From Paramacrobiotus metropolitanus (Eukaryota > Tardigrada > Eutardigrada > Parachela > Macrobiotidae): a stretch of 64,000 bases of DNA. Location of the stretch: contig NW_026570312.1 of assembly GCF_019649055.1 (NCBI RefSeq), positions 248,001-312,000 on the forward strand, in the 5' to 3' direction. Shown piece after piece: positions 8,575 to 19,269 of the stretch (position 1 is its first letter; each line of letters starts with the position of its first letter). The position numbers and the translations under genes are program-made. Under the pieces are notes generated by a model that was not told the DNA's origin, made no database searches, and saw nothing but the letters and a program-made list of their open reading frames with translations.

Positions 8575-10060
8575 GATTTTATCCCAATTCCGCATCTTTG
8601 GCGATAAGAATACGGAGACATTTCTCCTGCAATTCATTTTACCGGAAACCGATCCCGCAAAGTTTCATTTCTTTTGTCGGGTAGCCAGTAATTTGGACCG
8701 TTGTACTCGTAATCGAAATATCGACTGGATGTCGATACCGTATAATACCGGGCTGAAGACTGCAGTTATGTGCATCTTAGCCGCGCTGCTTGGAAGCCAC
8801 AGCGCCCATAATTATATCTATAAGCAGAAAGATCGGCCGGAATATCGGCAAATGCGCGATAAGATCCTGTTATTGGGTCAACCGAAAAGCGAACAGCAGG
8901 AGGCACAAGAATTACGTGATATTCTTGCCGCCGCTGGCCAGACCGAAATGGACACTAATCAAGGTGGTCCTAATCAGTTTTATGACGATATGGACGAGCG
9001 GATGAAGCGATTCGCAGATCGTCAAAATCAGTATGAGACTGGCACCAGCTTCAACAATCGGAAGCACGTGCCCGATTCACCGGATACTCCTTCGGGAAGT
9101 AAGACCGAACAGCCAGTGTATAAAATGCGCGTCGTAAATACTCCTACGACGAGCAAAGGCAATGTGACAGGAAATCGGTCCGCACAGCCGCAATTAGGAG
9201 TGGCAGGATGTACGAATCCGCCGCCCAAACCGAGCGCGCCCACGGGAAGCAAACCTGTGTTGATTCCACGAGCGGTGGAAAATAAGCAAGCCGTGGCAGT
9301 ATCGTCCGCTCCAGCGTCGATTAGTTCGACGACTGTGAAATCGACAGATACGAGTACTGTACCAGTTGATAATAATTTGCGTTTACCGGCCAATAATGGC
9401 GATAATAAGAAACCGAATAATGCTAATAAATCGAAAGTTGCAGGAAAAGTGCAAGGACAGCAGCAACCGGCTGCTCCTGTGCCAACTGCAGCCGTCCCAA
9501 CTGGACAAATGAGTGCGCAAGAAGCTGCTAAATTAGCAGCGTTGAATGCTCGTAATGAAAAGTTACTGAGCACTATATCGTTATCGCGCATGAAACCGCA
9601 CGAGAGGAAGTTTTACGAAACTACTCAGAGTTTCCGCGATCATGTTGAACCATCGAGCGATGAGTATGTGCATAGCATACTTAAAGAATTGGTCAATAAT
9701 AAAATCACCGATATGTCGAGAGATGAATACGACTTCTATTCGACTGAAATTCATCGATGGCCGAAAGAAGAAATTGCGACTGGCCCAGTGCCAGATAATT
9801 CATTCATTAAATTACCGACTGCGCTAAATGGCGAAGAGACCGAAGTTTTCCACGATACTGTGGAAGAGCCGCAAACAGTTGCATTGACATTAGTCGAACC
9901 GGCACAAGGTGTGCTTTCTGAAGCGATCGGCACAGCACTGAGTGTTGTAGCTGCTGGCGTTGTAACCGAATCTGCGACTGCTGGCGCTACTGCTGACGTT
10001 GACGTTGATATGCTGTCCGATGCGGATCCGAACGCTGACGAAAAGCTGGACACCGAATAA
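8492..10060 (+). CDS. Last accessory ORF of element A (unknown)
   Basis: This 522-codon frame overlaps the end of the previous ORF. Its N-terminal third looks folded (FLLQFILPETDPAKFHFFCR, TAVMCILAALLGSHSAHNYI) and contains the pattern YRQMRDKILLLGQPKSE. The middle is a Pro/Ala/Thr/Asn-rich linker. A second compact part (SRMKPHERKFYETTQSFRDH ... DEYDFYSTEIHRW) is followed by an Ala/Val-rich, very acidic tail. No retroviral or host domain was recognised. A gag-like role is possible given the compact helical N-terminus, but this is only a guess. Confidence 0.5.
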   Translation: MRLAVQILWRTALDIGQLYVPITAVDIEILSQFRIFGDKNTETFLLQFILPETDPAKFHFFCRVASNLDRCTRNRNIDWMSIPYNTGLKTAVMCILAALLGSHSAHNYIYKQKDRPEYRQMRDKILLLGQPKSEQQEAQELRDILAAAGQTEMDTNQGGPNQFYDDMDERMKRFADRQNQYETGTSFNNRKHVPDSPDTPSGSKTEQPVYKMRVVNTPTTSKGNVTGNRSAQPQLGVAGCTNPPPKPSAPTGSKPVLIPRAVENKQAVAVSSAPASISSTTVKSTDTSTVPVDNNLRLPANNGDNKKPNNANKSKVAGKVQGQQQPAAPVPTAAVPTGQMSAQEAAKLAALNARNEKLLSTISLSRMKPHERKFYETTQSFRDHVEPSSDEYVHSILKELVNNKITDMSRDEYDFYSTEIHRWPKEEIATGPVPDNSFIKLPTALNGEETEVFHDTVEEPQTVALTLVEPAQGVLSEAIGTALSVVAAGVVTESATAGATADVDVDMLSDADPNADEKLDTE

Positions 10061-10586
10061 AGCGGATAAAGCTGTGATTTGGAGAACGACGATTCTCCGG
10101 AACGGAAAAGCATCATTGGAATGGATCTCTCATAAAATTGCATTTGAATTTTGTGATTGTTAACGATAGAATATGCCGCCTTTGTGGTCGCATTTTGATC
10201 ATATTTTCACCAATCGTGTTTGTGTGTTTCTGTTGCCGATTTTGCATGGGCTTCGGAGGGCCTCGCCGTTCCACCCGTGGCATGTTAGGAGGTTGGTGCT
10301 GCCTTATAGATAGGCAGAGTCGCGCCACTTCCGTTGCACTTTTGCGCACTTGCACGTGCGAGTTGTTTTTTTGCTTGACCGATCTGCGATCGGTTGCTCA
10401 TTCACTGGAGATCCGCGCTGCCAGAATTTACATTCTGACAGCTTGTTTGTTTGGCGCATGAGATTTGCTTTCTGGGCATTGTGCCTTTATTTCTTTCTTC
10501 GAAATAAATAAACGATCGTTTTGTGGCGCTGGTGTTTTCCTTGTTTTTCCTTACGAGCGTGGACACCACGCTAACACCGGGTTACA
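10061..10586 (+). repeat. Probable 3' LTR and end of element A
   Basis: This is non-coding, with an 18-nt hairpin (GGAGAA/TTCTCC) at 10081-10098, an AATAAA signal near 10506 and an end of the form ...CTAACACCGGGTTACA at about 10586. The exact LTR start cannot be set because the 5' LTR is outside the window. The position between the last ORF and unrelated LINE sequence supports an LTR. Confidence 0.5.
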
Positions 10587-11332
10587 CAGAAAGAAATTTT
10601 CGAAGCGGTTATGAGATTTCCACACGATTCCGCTGGTGGTCTTGACGGGTTTCGACCACAGCATTTCAAAGACATGATCAGTGATATTAAGAGCGATAGT
10701 TCCGCCCAACTGTGTGAGAAGCTAGCACTACTAGCGGACCTTATGCTTTCCGGTCGGGTTCCCAAGGAGATTTTACCAGTACTTTACGGAGCCAATTTAA
10801 CAGCTCTAAATAAAAAAGGGGGAGGTATTAGGCCGATAGCAGTTGGTAGTGTTTTACGTCGAGTTGTAGCCAAAATCGTAGTGAAGCGTGTACAACAGCA
10901 GATGGGAGAAAAGCTAAGGCCGAATCAGCTAGGTTTTGGTACCTCCGGCGGTTGTAAAGCAGTCGTACATGCAGCAAGACAGCTTATCTCTACTCCTTCA
11001 GACGATGTGCAAGTCCTCGTGAAATTTGATTTTCGAAATGCCTTCAATACGGTTTATCGCGATAAAATGTTGCAGTGTGTCCAGTCACAGCTCCCAGAAT
11101 ACTTTCGTTTCATCGACCAGTGCTACCGCGATCCCAGCAATCTAGTTTTCGGGGAGTGGGATATACTGTCCCAAGCGGGCGTGCAACAGGGTGACCCTTT
11201 AGGCCCGTTATTATTTTGCCTGCTCATATTATCACTAATACTGTCTTTAACATCACCTTTCAACGCCTGGTATTTGGATGATGGTGTGATAGGTGGCAGT
11301 CTAGCCGTTGTTTTGAACGATGTCAATGCAAT
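10581..11332 (+). pseudogene. LINE-a reverse transcriptase, N-terminal part
   Basis: The in-frame sequence starts VTQKEIFEAVMRFP and carries the fingers/palm blocks: SAGGLDGFRPQHFKDM (R2-type DG..P..F), GGGIRPIAVGSVLRRVVAKI, FDFRNAFNTV, GVQQGDPLGPLLF and the catalytic WYLDDGVIGG. It is open up to the insertion point of element D, where the host codon series ...DVNAI is interrupted. Upstream of 10575 a stop closes the frame and element A's end begins. Host copy status: dead, because the ORF is cut by element D and carries one further indel downstream. Confidence 0.85.
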
Positions 11333-11730
11333 TGTAACATGATTTATCATGTGTACATGCACAACGTATGTACTGGTCGTTGGCATAACAGTAACAGTGA
11401 GTTGTTACACAACTCACTGGCCAACAGAGTTGTTACACAATGCATAAGTGCCGGTTGGCGTTCGAGCCACAGTGCGTTGCTGTATAACGCACTGGCCAAC
11501 AAAGGCATATTACGCAACACGGAAGTGCATCCGTTTGAATGCCATAACTTCTATTCACTATACGCCAATAACGTTGTGTAACTGGACGTTGTCTTGTCCA
11601 TCTGTTCTCATATATAAGTCCTATGTTTTCAATACTAAAAATCGTTGATAGTTTTAGTCAGTCTTAGATCAATAAAGACTTATACCATCTAGCCAGCTTT
11701 GAGTTACAGTTAGTAAGAACCTACGTTACA
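11333..11730 (+). repeat. 5' LTR of element D
   Basis: 398 bp, TGTAAC...GTTACA. It contains TATATAAG near 11611 and AATAAAG near 11671, fitting a promoter and polyadenylation signal. The short ORFs inside it are repeated in the 3' LTR and are not genes. Confidence 0.95.
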
Positions 11731-12025
11731 AATGGTGGCTCCAGGGGGGAATAAAGTGTTTACTATCAACCTCCATTGACCTTTCCACACTGATCCCACT
11801 GTATCTACCGATCTTTATGGATTACAATGGATTACATTTGACCTTTATGTACTAAACTGACATAATAGTTCCGTACAGCTTACAACATAAGTTAACTATC
11901 GGTTCCGCTCCAGCTGTCTACATCTGACATTTCAGTCCGATTCCTGTTTCTGCTATAACCCTGACCTTTCCATATTTGTCCACCATATGTACTGAACGGA
12001 TTACTCTGTGACCTCTTATCAGTTG

Positions 12026-12538
12026 ATGCCGAACACTCGTAGTAACACCGACATACCGGATAAGAATTTTGAGCAAACCGACATCGAGCTGCGCCTTGCC
12101 AACCAGGCAGGTAAGACACGCAATACTGACAATAGAGCGACAGACACAGACAGTGACCTTTCCACAACATCAACGCCAAATCCAGCAACAATGACCACTA
12201 TCACATTTGAGGATACCCAAGTGCAAGCAATCCATACAGGACTACAACCACTGATTTCAAAACACGACATCCTCAGACGGTTTAGCCTAAACGACATCCC
12301 AATCCTAATTGACCTTTACAACGTGATCACTGTTACTGACGAAGCTGACGCACTATCCCAACTCCAAAATGGAACTTTTCCATTCAAGATGTCCAAGGCT
12401 GACCTTAAAGCATTGTATCTAGCAACAAAGGATAGGGCCTTCCAGACATTAATCAACACAAACAATGTGTACGGAAGAAAGATCGACCAACTTCTTCAAG
12501 AAATGACCTCACTTAAACAACAACAACAGCAACAACAA

Positions 12539-12585
<47 letters not shown>

Positions 12586-13591
12586 ACAACAACAGCAACA
12601 AACTGGATCAACTCCCATTACTACCATTCTTCAAACGTCCGGAATGCAACTTTCTCCTAAAGATTTCCCGAAATTTGGCGGTGAGTCACACGAAGATGTA
12701 CGCGAGTTTACCGAACGCTACGAAAGTTTTACCCGAGTTTATGGATGGACGGAAGCGACAAAACTGACGAATCTTAACTTGTGCTTCATCAACAATGCCT
12801 TAAGATGGTGGGAATCGGAGCAAACCAAACATGTAACCTGGATCAGCGCGAAGAACGCCCTGCTTAAAATTTTTGGCCCTACTGACCTGGACTACGACCT
12901 GAAGAAGGAAGAATACCAGAACTTAGCGAAGTCGGATCCTCCATCATACGTCACGAAAGTCCTGAAAATGTTTGATGTCATCAACCCTACAGCCACTGAG
13001 CACGAAAAGGCGAACGAATTATTTCGTGAACTCCCGACACGCATGAAATCGAACTTTGTCACCAATCGACCGACAACCGTAGCCCAGTTCCTGGACAAGC
13101 TGAAGACCGAGGCAACTAAGGAGCAGTACAAGGAAAAGGCCCAAAGGGAATCAGAGGCTGATGACTCAAAAGCAAAGGTTTTCTTTACGGAAACACGGAA
13201 CAGCGAAATAACTGATTTGTCTAAACGCCTGGATCAAGTAGTCAACATTGTGGAAAACATAACACGAGGATCCCAGCCCAACTTCCGGCGTAACGAAAGC
13301 CGATTTAACGGACGCAACACTCGTTCAGATGCAATATGTCACCGCTGTGGTAATAAAGGTCATATGCAGAAGGACTGTTGGACAAAATGCAATAAATGTG
13401 GAAGAAAAGGTCATGTCGCTCGCGAATGCAGAAGCCAGGGACGAAATACGGACCAGAATTACAGAAGAAACCCGAACAATTTTTCCAGGGGAGGAAATTC
13501 TAACCGCGACAGTAATAATAACAACAGGCAACCGTCGTACTTCAGCTACGAAGAACACGACGACACACTGGAAATACCTGAGTTAAACTAA
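12026..13591 (+). CDS. gag: Gag of element D with poly-Gln tract and two zinc knuckles
   Basis: The start is placed at ATG 12026 (MPNTRSNTD); an upstream GTG in frame is not needed. Residues ~165-192 are a 28-Gln run (12518-12601, mixed CAA/CAG). The retrotransposon Gag capsid block follows (FPKFGGESHEDVREFTERYE ... ALRWWESEQ ... FRELPTRMKSNF). The C-terminal nucleocapsid has two CCHC knuckles, CHRCGNKGHMQKDC and CNKCGRKGHVAREC, then an Asn/Arg-rich tail. Known role: virus-like particle assembly and RNA packaging. The poly-Gln run is unusual for a gag and is probably polymorphic. Confidence 0.93.
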
Positions 13592-13594
13592 AGG

Positions 13595-14276
13595 CCGTGG
13601 CAGATAAGGCTCTTTTTGCTGCGGTAAACAATCAACTGGTCTGTACAAATTCGACATCCGGCGCAATAACCTGCAAAGTACGAGTTGACAATGAGCCAAT
13701 AGAAGCCATCGTAGATACCGGATCAGGAATTTCAATAATAAATCAGAAATTTTTTGAGAAAAGAATTTGACTAAACAACCATGGAACGGTACCATCGCAA
13801 CGTCCGCATCAGGTGATAAACTCAACATTTCAGGATCATGCAGAGTCCCCATAGATTTGATGAAAGAGAGAGTATGGGTGAAAGCAGCCATACTAGAGGG
13901 GTTCCCATATGCCATGCTGCTTGGGACCGACTATCTTCGGTCAACACCCTTTGTGATTGATTTCAAACAAAATAAAGTCTTCAATCCCAGGGCACGTCTA
14001 ATGGCCGATTTAAAGAACACCATGCCAGTACCATCCACGAATACGCTACTCCGCAACCGGACATCCTCAGCACAACCTTTGCCCAAGTTTGGCCGATTTG
14101 GTCGGAGGGTTGGAGATGTACGAACACCCAATCAAACGCGCGATGAGAGGGAGGAGCAGCACTGTTCATCAGTGAAGAACCTAGGAATCACTGAAGGCAT
14201 GATGTTAACAAAGAAGTCTCCGGAGAAGAAAGAAGTAGAGAGAAGAGAAGAAAGAAGAGAGAAGAGAAAAGATTGA
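13595..14276 (+). CDS. Protease region of element D pol
   Basis: It carries the aspartic protease active-site motif IVDTGSGISII near 13710 and the later hydrophobic flap/strand block (EGFPYAMLLGTDYLRSTPFV) typical of Gypsy proteases. It is followed by a basic linker (EKKEVERREERREKRKD) leading to RT. It lies directly after gag, the standard order. Confidence 0.8.
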
Positions 14277-14394
14277 AGAAGAGAGAGATAAAGAAAGAGA
14301 AGAGGAGGAGAAGGCGTACGCAGAAGAAAATGGGCAGTTAAGCCCGAAAGACCTCCTGGGGGACTCATCAAAATTTATAGAGGACCAGCTGTCA

Positions 14395-15849
14395 ATGGCC
14401 GACATTGAAGATATGGTCAAGCTAGGACCGGAACTCACCGGTGAAGAGAAGAAAATGCTCCTGAAATTACTGTTTAAATACCGCGAGATTTTTCCAACGA
14501 AGCAGTCACCAATGGGACGTGCAAATTGTGCGAAGTGTTACATCGACACCGGTAATAACGAACCAACATCAAGGCACCTGAGACGATTTTCTCAGTGGGA
14601 ACGTGAGGCAATTGATAAGCAAATAGATGAATGGATACACCTAGGAATAATATCACCTTGCCAATCCCAGTATGCAGCTAATTTAGTTCCAATACAACAA
14701 AAAGATAAAATTCGTATATGTGTGGATTATCGGGACCTCAACAAAATTACTGTCAAAGATAAATACCCAATTCCAAGGATCGATGACTGCTTAGAATCGC
14801 TTAGAGGTAGTAAATATTTTACTAGTCTAGATCTAGTTCAAGGATACCTGCAAATTCCGATTGAAGAATCATCCAAGGTGAAAACAGCTTTCCTTACTTC
14901 GACAAACCAATACCAATTCGAGGTGATGCCTTTTGGCCTTACCAATGCCCCCGCGACATTCCAGCGCATGATGAATAAAATTTTTACCGGATTAATTGGC
15001 CAATACATCGTTATTTACCTGGATGATATAAACATCCATAGCCGGACATTTCAGGAACACCTTGAGCATTTAGAAACAGTTTTACAAAGATTAACGGCAG
15101 CAGGACTAAAACTTAAACCATCAAAGTGCAACTTTGGACACCGTGAAGTAGAATTTTTGGGACATCTTGTCAATCCAGACGGCATATTTCCCAATCCCAA
15201 AAAAGTAGAAGCCATACAAAACTACCAAGCCCCGACAACCAGGAAACAGCTTCGAGGATTTATCGGGATGGTCGGATATTACAGCAAGTTTATCCCGAAC
15301 CTCGCTACAATATCGGCACCCTTACATCAACTGACCTGCAAAGACACACCTTTCCAGTGGACAGAAACACAGCAGAAAGCTTTTGAAACATTGAAGCGAG
15401 CATTAACAACGAAACCCATTCTGGCACATTTCGACCGGAATTTACGGCACATAGTGGAGACGGACGCCAGTGGTGTTGGACTCGGTGCTGTTCTACACCA
15501 AGTCGAAAACGACGGAAGGAAAACGGTCATCACCTACGCGAGTAAAGCTTTATCAAAATCCGAACGGAACTACAGCGCCACGGAACAGGAATTATTAGCA
15601 GTAGTGTGGGCACTCGACAAGTTTCGCCCATATATAGGCGATCCAAATAGAACTTTTGAAGTTATAACGGACCACAATGCTCTGCGAGGACTTATAAACG
15701 CAAAGAATCTTACAGGACGTCACGCACGTTGGATTTTAAGGTTACGGCAGTATAATTTTAATATCGGATACAGAGCCGGAAAAGAGAACGTTGTCGCCGA
15801 TTGCCTGTCAAGATATCCTTTCGACAATTCCAACACGCCTAAAATCTGA
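14395..15849 (+). CDS. Reverse transcriptase and RNase H of element D
   Basis: 484 codons open from ATG 14395. RT blocks are in order: IRICVDYRDLNKITVKDKYP, SLDLVQGYLQIP, MPFGLTNAPATFQRMMN, the catalytic VIYLDDINIHS, KPSKCNFG and EFLGHLVNPDGI. RNase H follows with VETDASGVGLGAVLHQ, SATEQELLAVVWALDKFRPY and VITDHNALRGL. All catalytic motifs are visible. Role: synthesis of the cDNA copy. It closely follows the family's usual length and order. Confidence 0.95.
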   Translation: MADIEDMVKLGPELTGEEKKMLLKLLFKYREIFPTKQSPMGRANCAKCYIDTGNNEPTSRHLRRFSQWEREAIDKQIDEWIHLGIISPCQSQYAANLVPIQQKDKIRICVDYRDLNKITVKDKYPIPRIDDCLESLRGSKYFTSLDLVQGYLQIPIEESSKVKTAFLTSTNQYQFEVMPFGLTNAPATFQRMMNKIFTGLIGQYIVIYLDDINIHSRTFQEHLEHLETVLQRLTAAGLKLKPSKCNFGHREVEFLGHLVNPDGIFPNPKKVEAIQNYQAPTTRKQLRGFIGMVGYYSKFIPNLATISAPLHQLTCKDTPFQWTETQQKAFETLKRALTTKPILAHFDRNLRHIVETDASGVGLGAVLHQVENDGRKTVITYASKALSKSERNYSATEQELLAVVWALDKFRPYIGDPNRTFEVITDHNALRGLINAKNLTGRHARWILRLRQYNFNIGYRAGKENVVADCLSRYPFDNSNTPKI

Positions 15850-15992
15850 AATTTGCCAACCCGTTATTTCACATAACGACTTCCAACCTAAAACAAGAGC
15901 AACAGACAGACAACTTCTGCAGGCGAATTTCCAGTATCCTTAAAGGCCCGACGCACATCGAAGCCTATAAATACCGGCGTACACGATTCACG

Positions 15993-17307
15993 TTGATAGC
16001 TGACTTACTGTATCGCATAGCATACCGGAACGATAAAATGGCTACCCTGTTAGTCATCCCAAGATCAATGCAGAGAGAAGTTTTGCATAATGCACACGAC
16101 GCAAATGGACATTTTGGAACTGAGAAAATGTATCACCAACTTCACGACAAATATTACTGGCCCGGCATGACGGACTCCATATCTGCATATATTAAACAAT
16201 GTATTTCCTGTAATGTTAAAAGCCTCCACAGGCAAACCATCAGGTTTGATGCAACCGTTTCCCGTGGAAGGACCTTGGCACACCATCGGAATAGACTATC
16301 AAGGCCCGTATACAACATCCTCAAAGGGGAACCAATACGTTATAGTTGCAATCGACCACCTGTCCAAGTGGATAGAAACAAAAGCCGTAAGAAATGCCAC
16401 AGCAGAGAACGCCGCTAAATTTATAATGGAGCAAATCATCCTACGTCATGGGGTACCAAAATACATCGTATCCGATCGAGGGAGACATTTTTGCAATGAT
16501 CTTTTGTCACAGTTGACGAAGCTTCTAAACTGCAAACAACGGTTTACGACTTCATATCATCCACAAAGTAATGGAATGACAGAGCGAGCAAACAAGACTA
16601 TTGCCGAATGTCTGTCGAAATACTGCGACGACCACAACAAATGGGATAACTACTTGCCCTTCGTAACACACTGCATTAATACAACCGTCAACGCCACTAC
16701 AAAATACTCTCCATACGAACTCCTACATGGACGCCAAGCAACATCTGCCCTCGACACAGCATTAAACCAACCGGAAGCCTTTCACGACCTTGACCATTAT
16801 GTGAGAGAGACTACGGAATATATAAAAGATGCACAGGAATTAGCCAAACTACGATGTATTGATGGAAACGAAAGAAATCAAGTACCGTATAACGAGAGGA
16901 GAGTAGCTGCGCAGTACGAACCAAATGACCTTGTGTACCGCTGGAACGTACCTCGGCTTGTTAACAAAGATGGCAAAATTATCCCAGCCGACACTCGGCT
17001 TACCACCAAACTGCTTAAACATTGGCACGGACCGTATCGCGTAATCCGACAGTTGAACAACGTTAACTACGAAATTGAGAACATAAACGGAAAACGCAAG
17101 AAGGACGTTGTCCACGTTTCCCAACTGAAACCGTGGTACGACAAGTTAGATGAAGAGGAGAATATCCAACTCGCTAAAACGACTCCAAAAGAACAACATA
17201 CAACAGAGAACAGAGACACTGGAAGCAACACCAAAACACCACACAGGGACAACAATGAGCCAAGATACAATTTACGTGAAAGAAAAACAAGACCAGTTTA
17301 TAAATAA
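15993..17307 (+). CDS. Integrase of element D
   Basis: The N-terminal H-H-C-C zinc finger (HDANGHFGTEKMYHQLHDKYYWPGM ... CISCNVKS; quoted in parts) is followed by the catalytic core GIDYQGPY, SDRGRHFCND and SYHPQSNGMTERANKTI (D,D,E). The C-terminal GPY/F module reads LLKHWHGPYRVIRQLNNVNY, then DVVHVSQLKPWYD, a feature of Ty3/Gypsy integrases. The reading frame ends 31 bp before the 3' LTR. Role: insertion of the cDNA into host DNA. Confidence 0.93.
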
Positions 17308-17338
17308 TTTTCAATTATTTTTTTCTTTAGAAGGGGAG

Positions 17339-17736
17339 TGTAACATGATTTATCATGTGTACATGCACAACGTATGTACTGGTCGTTGGCATAACAGTAA
17401 CAGTGAGTTGTTACACAACTCACTGGCCAACAGAGTTGTTACACAATGCATAAGTGCCGGTTGGCGTTCGAGCCACAGTGCGTTGCTGTATAACGCACTG
17501 GCCAACAAAGGCATATTACGCAACACGGAAGTGCATCCGTTTGAATGTCATAACTTCTATTCACTATACGCCAATAACGTTGTGTAACTGGACGTTGTCT
17601 TGTCCATCTGTTCTCATATATAAGTCCTATGTTTTCAATACTAAAAATCGTTGATAGTTTTAGTCAGTCTTAGATCAATAAAGACTTATACCATCTAGCC
17701 AGCTTTGAGTTACAGTTAGTAAGAACCTACGTTACA
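17339..17736 (+). repeat. 3' LTR of element D
   Basis: 398 bp, identical to the 5' LTR except for one C/T difference at about 17548. It is followed directly by the CAAT target duplication and LINE-a sequence. Confidence 0.95.
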
Positions 17737-17740
17737 CAAT

Positions 17741-19180
17741 CATTGCTGTTGCAAAAGATTACGGCCTGCAGTTGAATCTCGAAAATCTGAATTTTTTGTA
17801 TTTGGGGGCACATTAAAAGAACGCGAAATCGTACGGGAGACATTTAGCAAGTGTCACCCCGAATTTTTGCAGCCTGACGAAAGTGAACTGTCACTGCTCG
17901 GTGCTCCTCTTTTGCAGGCTGGAATCCCGGACGCAATTCTTAAGAAGACACAGGACCTGGAGAGACTTTCCTCGAAGCTAAGTATATTGCCTGCACACCA
18001 GGCCTACTTCCTTCTGCGAACCTGCATTTGTGTCCCCAAGTTGAATTATTTACTTCGAGCATGCCCAACTTGGCTATGCGGGGACGAGCTGGACAAGTTT
18101 GACAGCGTTGCCAGATTAGCCTTAGAGTCGGTAGCAAACGTTCAGATTGACGGTGTCACTTGGGCCCAAGCATCGCTCCCCGTTTCATGTGGTGGTTTGG
18201 GAATCAGACGTGTGGCAGAACTAGCAACTCCAGCCTATTTGGCTTCGGTTTATGCCACATCGTCTCTGGTTTCCGACATCACCTCTGGATCGGAAAGTCG
18301 TGACTTGGTGCACCAGTTGTGGCAAACAGCATCGGGTGCTGAGCTACCACCAGAAAATCTTCGGCGATTACAAAAAGTGTGGGACGCCGCTTTAGTGAAG
18401 AAAACTTGCGAAGTTATCATGAACACGTTTGCGAATGACATAACCCACCGTGCGCGTTTGCTTGCAGTTGCTCAACCGGAATCGGGGAAATGGCTGAACG
18501 CTCTACCTACGCCTTCTCTTGGAACTTTGATGTCGGATGAGAGCTTCCGTGCAGCGGTCGGACTACGGATCGGTGCGCCCCTCTGCAGTCCTCATCTGTG
18601 CACTGACTGTCGCTTACCCGTGGACAAATATGGTCATCATGGACTGTCATGTAAAAAGAGCGCAGGCCGTTTCATACGGCATTCGGCCTTGAATGAAGTG
18701 ATCCGAAGAAGCTTAGTCACCGCCAATATACCGGCAGTACTTGAACCGCGAGGGACCAGTGACGTCGATGAACGGCGGCCGGATGGTGTATCACAGCTGC
18801 CTTGGAGAAACGGACGACGGCTTGCTTGGGATGTCACATGCGTGGACTCGTTTGCCTTATCTAATGTCATCAGTAGCAGTACCAAAGCCGGAGAAGCAGC
18901 AAGGAAGGCGGAAGAAGAAAAGCGCCGGAAGTACGACTACCTGGCCAATGAGTACGACTTTGAACCTTTAGCTTTTGAGACTTCCGGTGTCACCGGCCCA
19001 GCATGTCTGAAGTTCTTACGGGAACTGGGGAGGCGGTTAAAGGATGCTACTGGAGAAGCACGCTCTTACGAGTTTTTGCTACAGCGTCTTAGCATTGAAA
19101 TACAGAGAGGAAATGCGCTGTCGATAACGTCGACTGTTCCACGTTCGGACGGTCTTAATGCTGTTTATTTTGTTTTGTAA
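17741..19180 (+). pseudogene. LINE-a C-terminal part: thumb, Cys-His motif, restriction-like endonuclease
   Basis: The LINE frame continues after the element-D target site (IIAVAKDYGLQLNLE) and shifts by one base near 17781-17786, where a run of A appears one short. It is then open to the TAA at 19178-19180. It contains the thumb region, SLPVSCGGLGIRR, a Cys-His motif CTDCRLPVDKYGHHGLSC, and the endonuclease signature RRPDGV...WRNGRRLAWDVTCVD, in which the P-D and D-V-T residues fit RLE-type nucleases of R2-like LINEs. The C-terminal helix EARSYEFLLQRLSIEIQRGN is the most repeated segment among the LINE fragments here. Confidence 0.85.
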
Positions 19181-19269
19181 TGTTTCGGAATGTGATGTTT
19201 ATAATTCTTCCTGCTAACTAAATCAATAAAAGAAGACCCCTTGTTACTTGAGTAATACGCGATGTAATT

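Larger units (their letters stand above)
1..10586 (+). mobile_element. Element A: large Ty3/Gypsy LTR retrotransposon, 5' part outside the window
   Basis: The window opens inside a Gypsy-type pol (reverse transcriptase, RNase H, integrase order) that ends at 2468. It is followed by about 6.5 kb of further ORFs in the same orientation and base style, then an LTR-like block ending near 10586. This post-pol region is far longer than in ordinary Gypsy elements. Element E (about 1.2 kb) sits inside it at 5688-6885. The 5' LTR and any gag lie outside the window, so LTR age cannot be estimated. The element looks partly intact: pol is open throughout, and the accessory region appears to have about three breaks. 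It abuts an RLE-type LINE at its right edge. Confidence 0.8.
11333..17736 (+). mobile_element. Element D: young Ty3/Gypsy LTR retrotransposon inserted in LINE-a
   Basis: LTRs of 398 bp at 11333-11730 and 17339-17736 start TGTAACATG and end CGTTACA, with a 4-bp target duplication CAAT (11329-11332 and 17737-17740). They differ by one base that I can see, so insertion is very recent. The 5' LTR is followed by TGGTGGCTCCAGGGG as the likely primer binding site, and the 3' LTR is preceded by GAAGGGGAG as polypurine tract. Gag, protease, RT/RNase H and integrase are present in canonical Gypsy order. Gag is in one frame, while pol lies over several frames with about three breaks. Confidence 0.95.
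10581..19268 (+). mobile_element. LINE-a: RLE-type (R2-like superclade) non-LTR retrotransposon, split by element D
   Basis: The reading frame 10581-11332 resumes at 17741 after a 6.4 kb Gypsy insertion and ends at 19180, with AATAAA-type signals downstream (19222, 19272). The 5' part is missing or lies left of element A. It carries an RT, a Cys-His motif and a C-terminal restriction-like endonuclease. Six other fragments of related LINEs occur in this window. Confidence 0.85.

Noticed and set aside
9028-9591. Minus-strand Ala/Val/Cys-rich ORF
   Set aside because: Antisense shadow of the low-complexity accessory ORF.
10611-11342. Host reverse transcriptase or telomerase
   Set aside because: The RT blocks and the downstream RLE endonuclease are those of a non-LTR retrotransposon.
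11339-11648. ORFs repeated at 11.3-11.6 and 17.4-17.65 kb
   Set aside because: They lie inside the two LTRs of element D and are repeated only because the LTRs are.
12008-13591. Poly-Gln protein as a host transcription factor
   Set aside because: Zinc knuckles, capsid block and position between LTR and pol show it is a gag.
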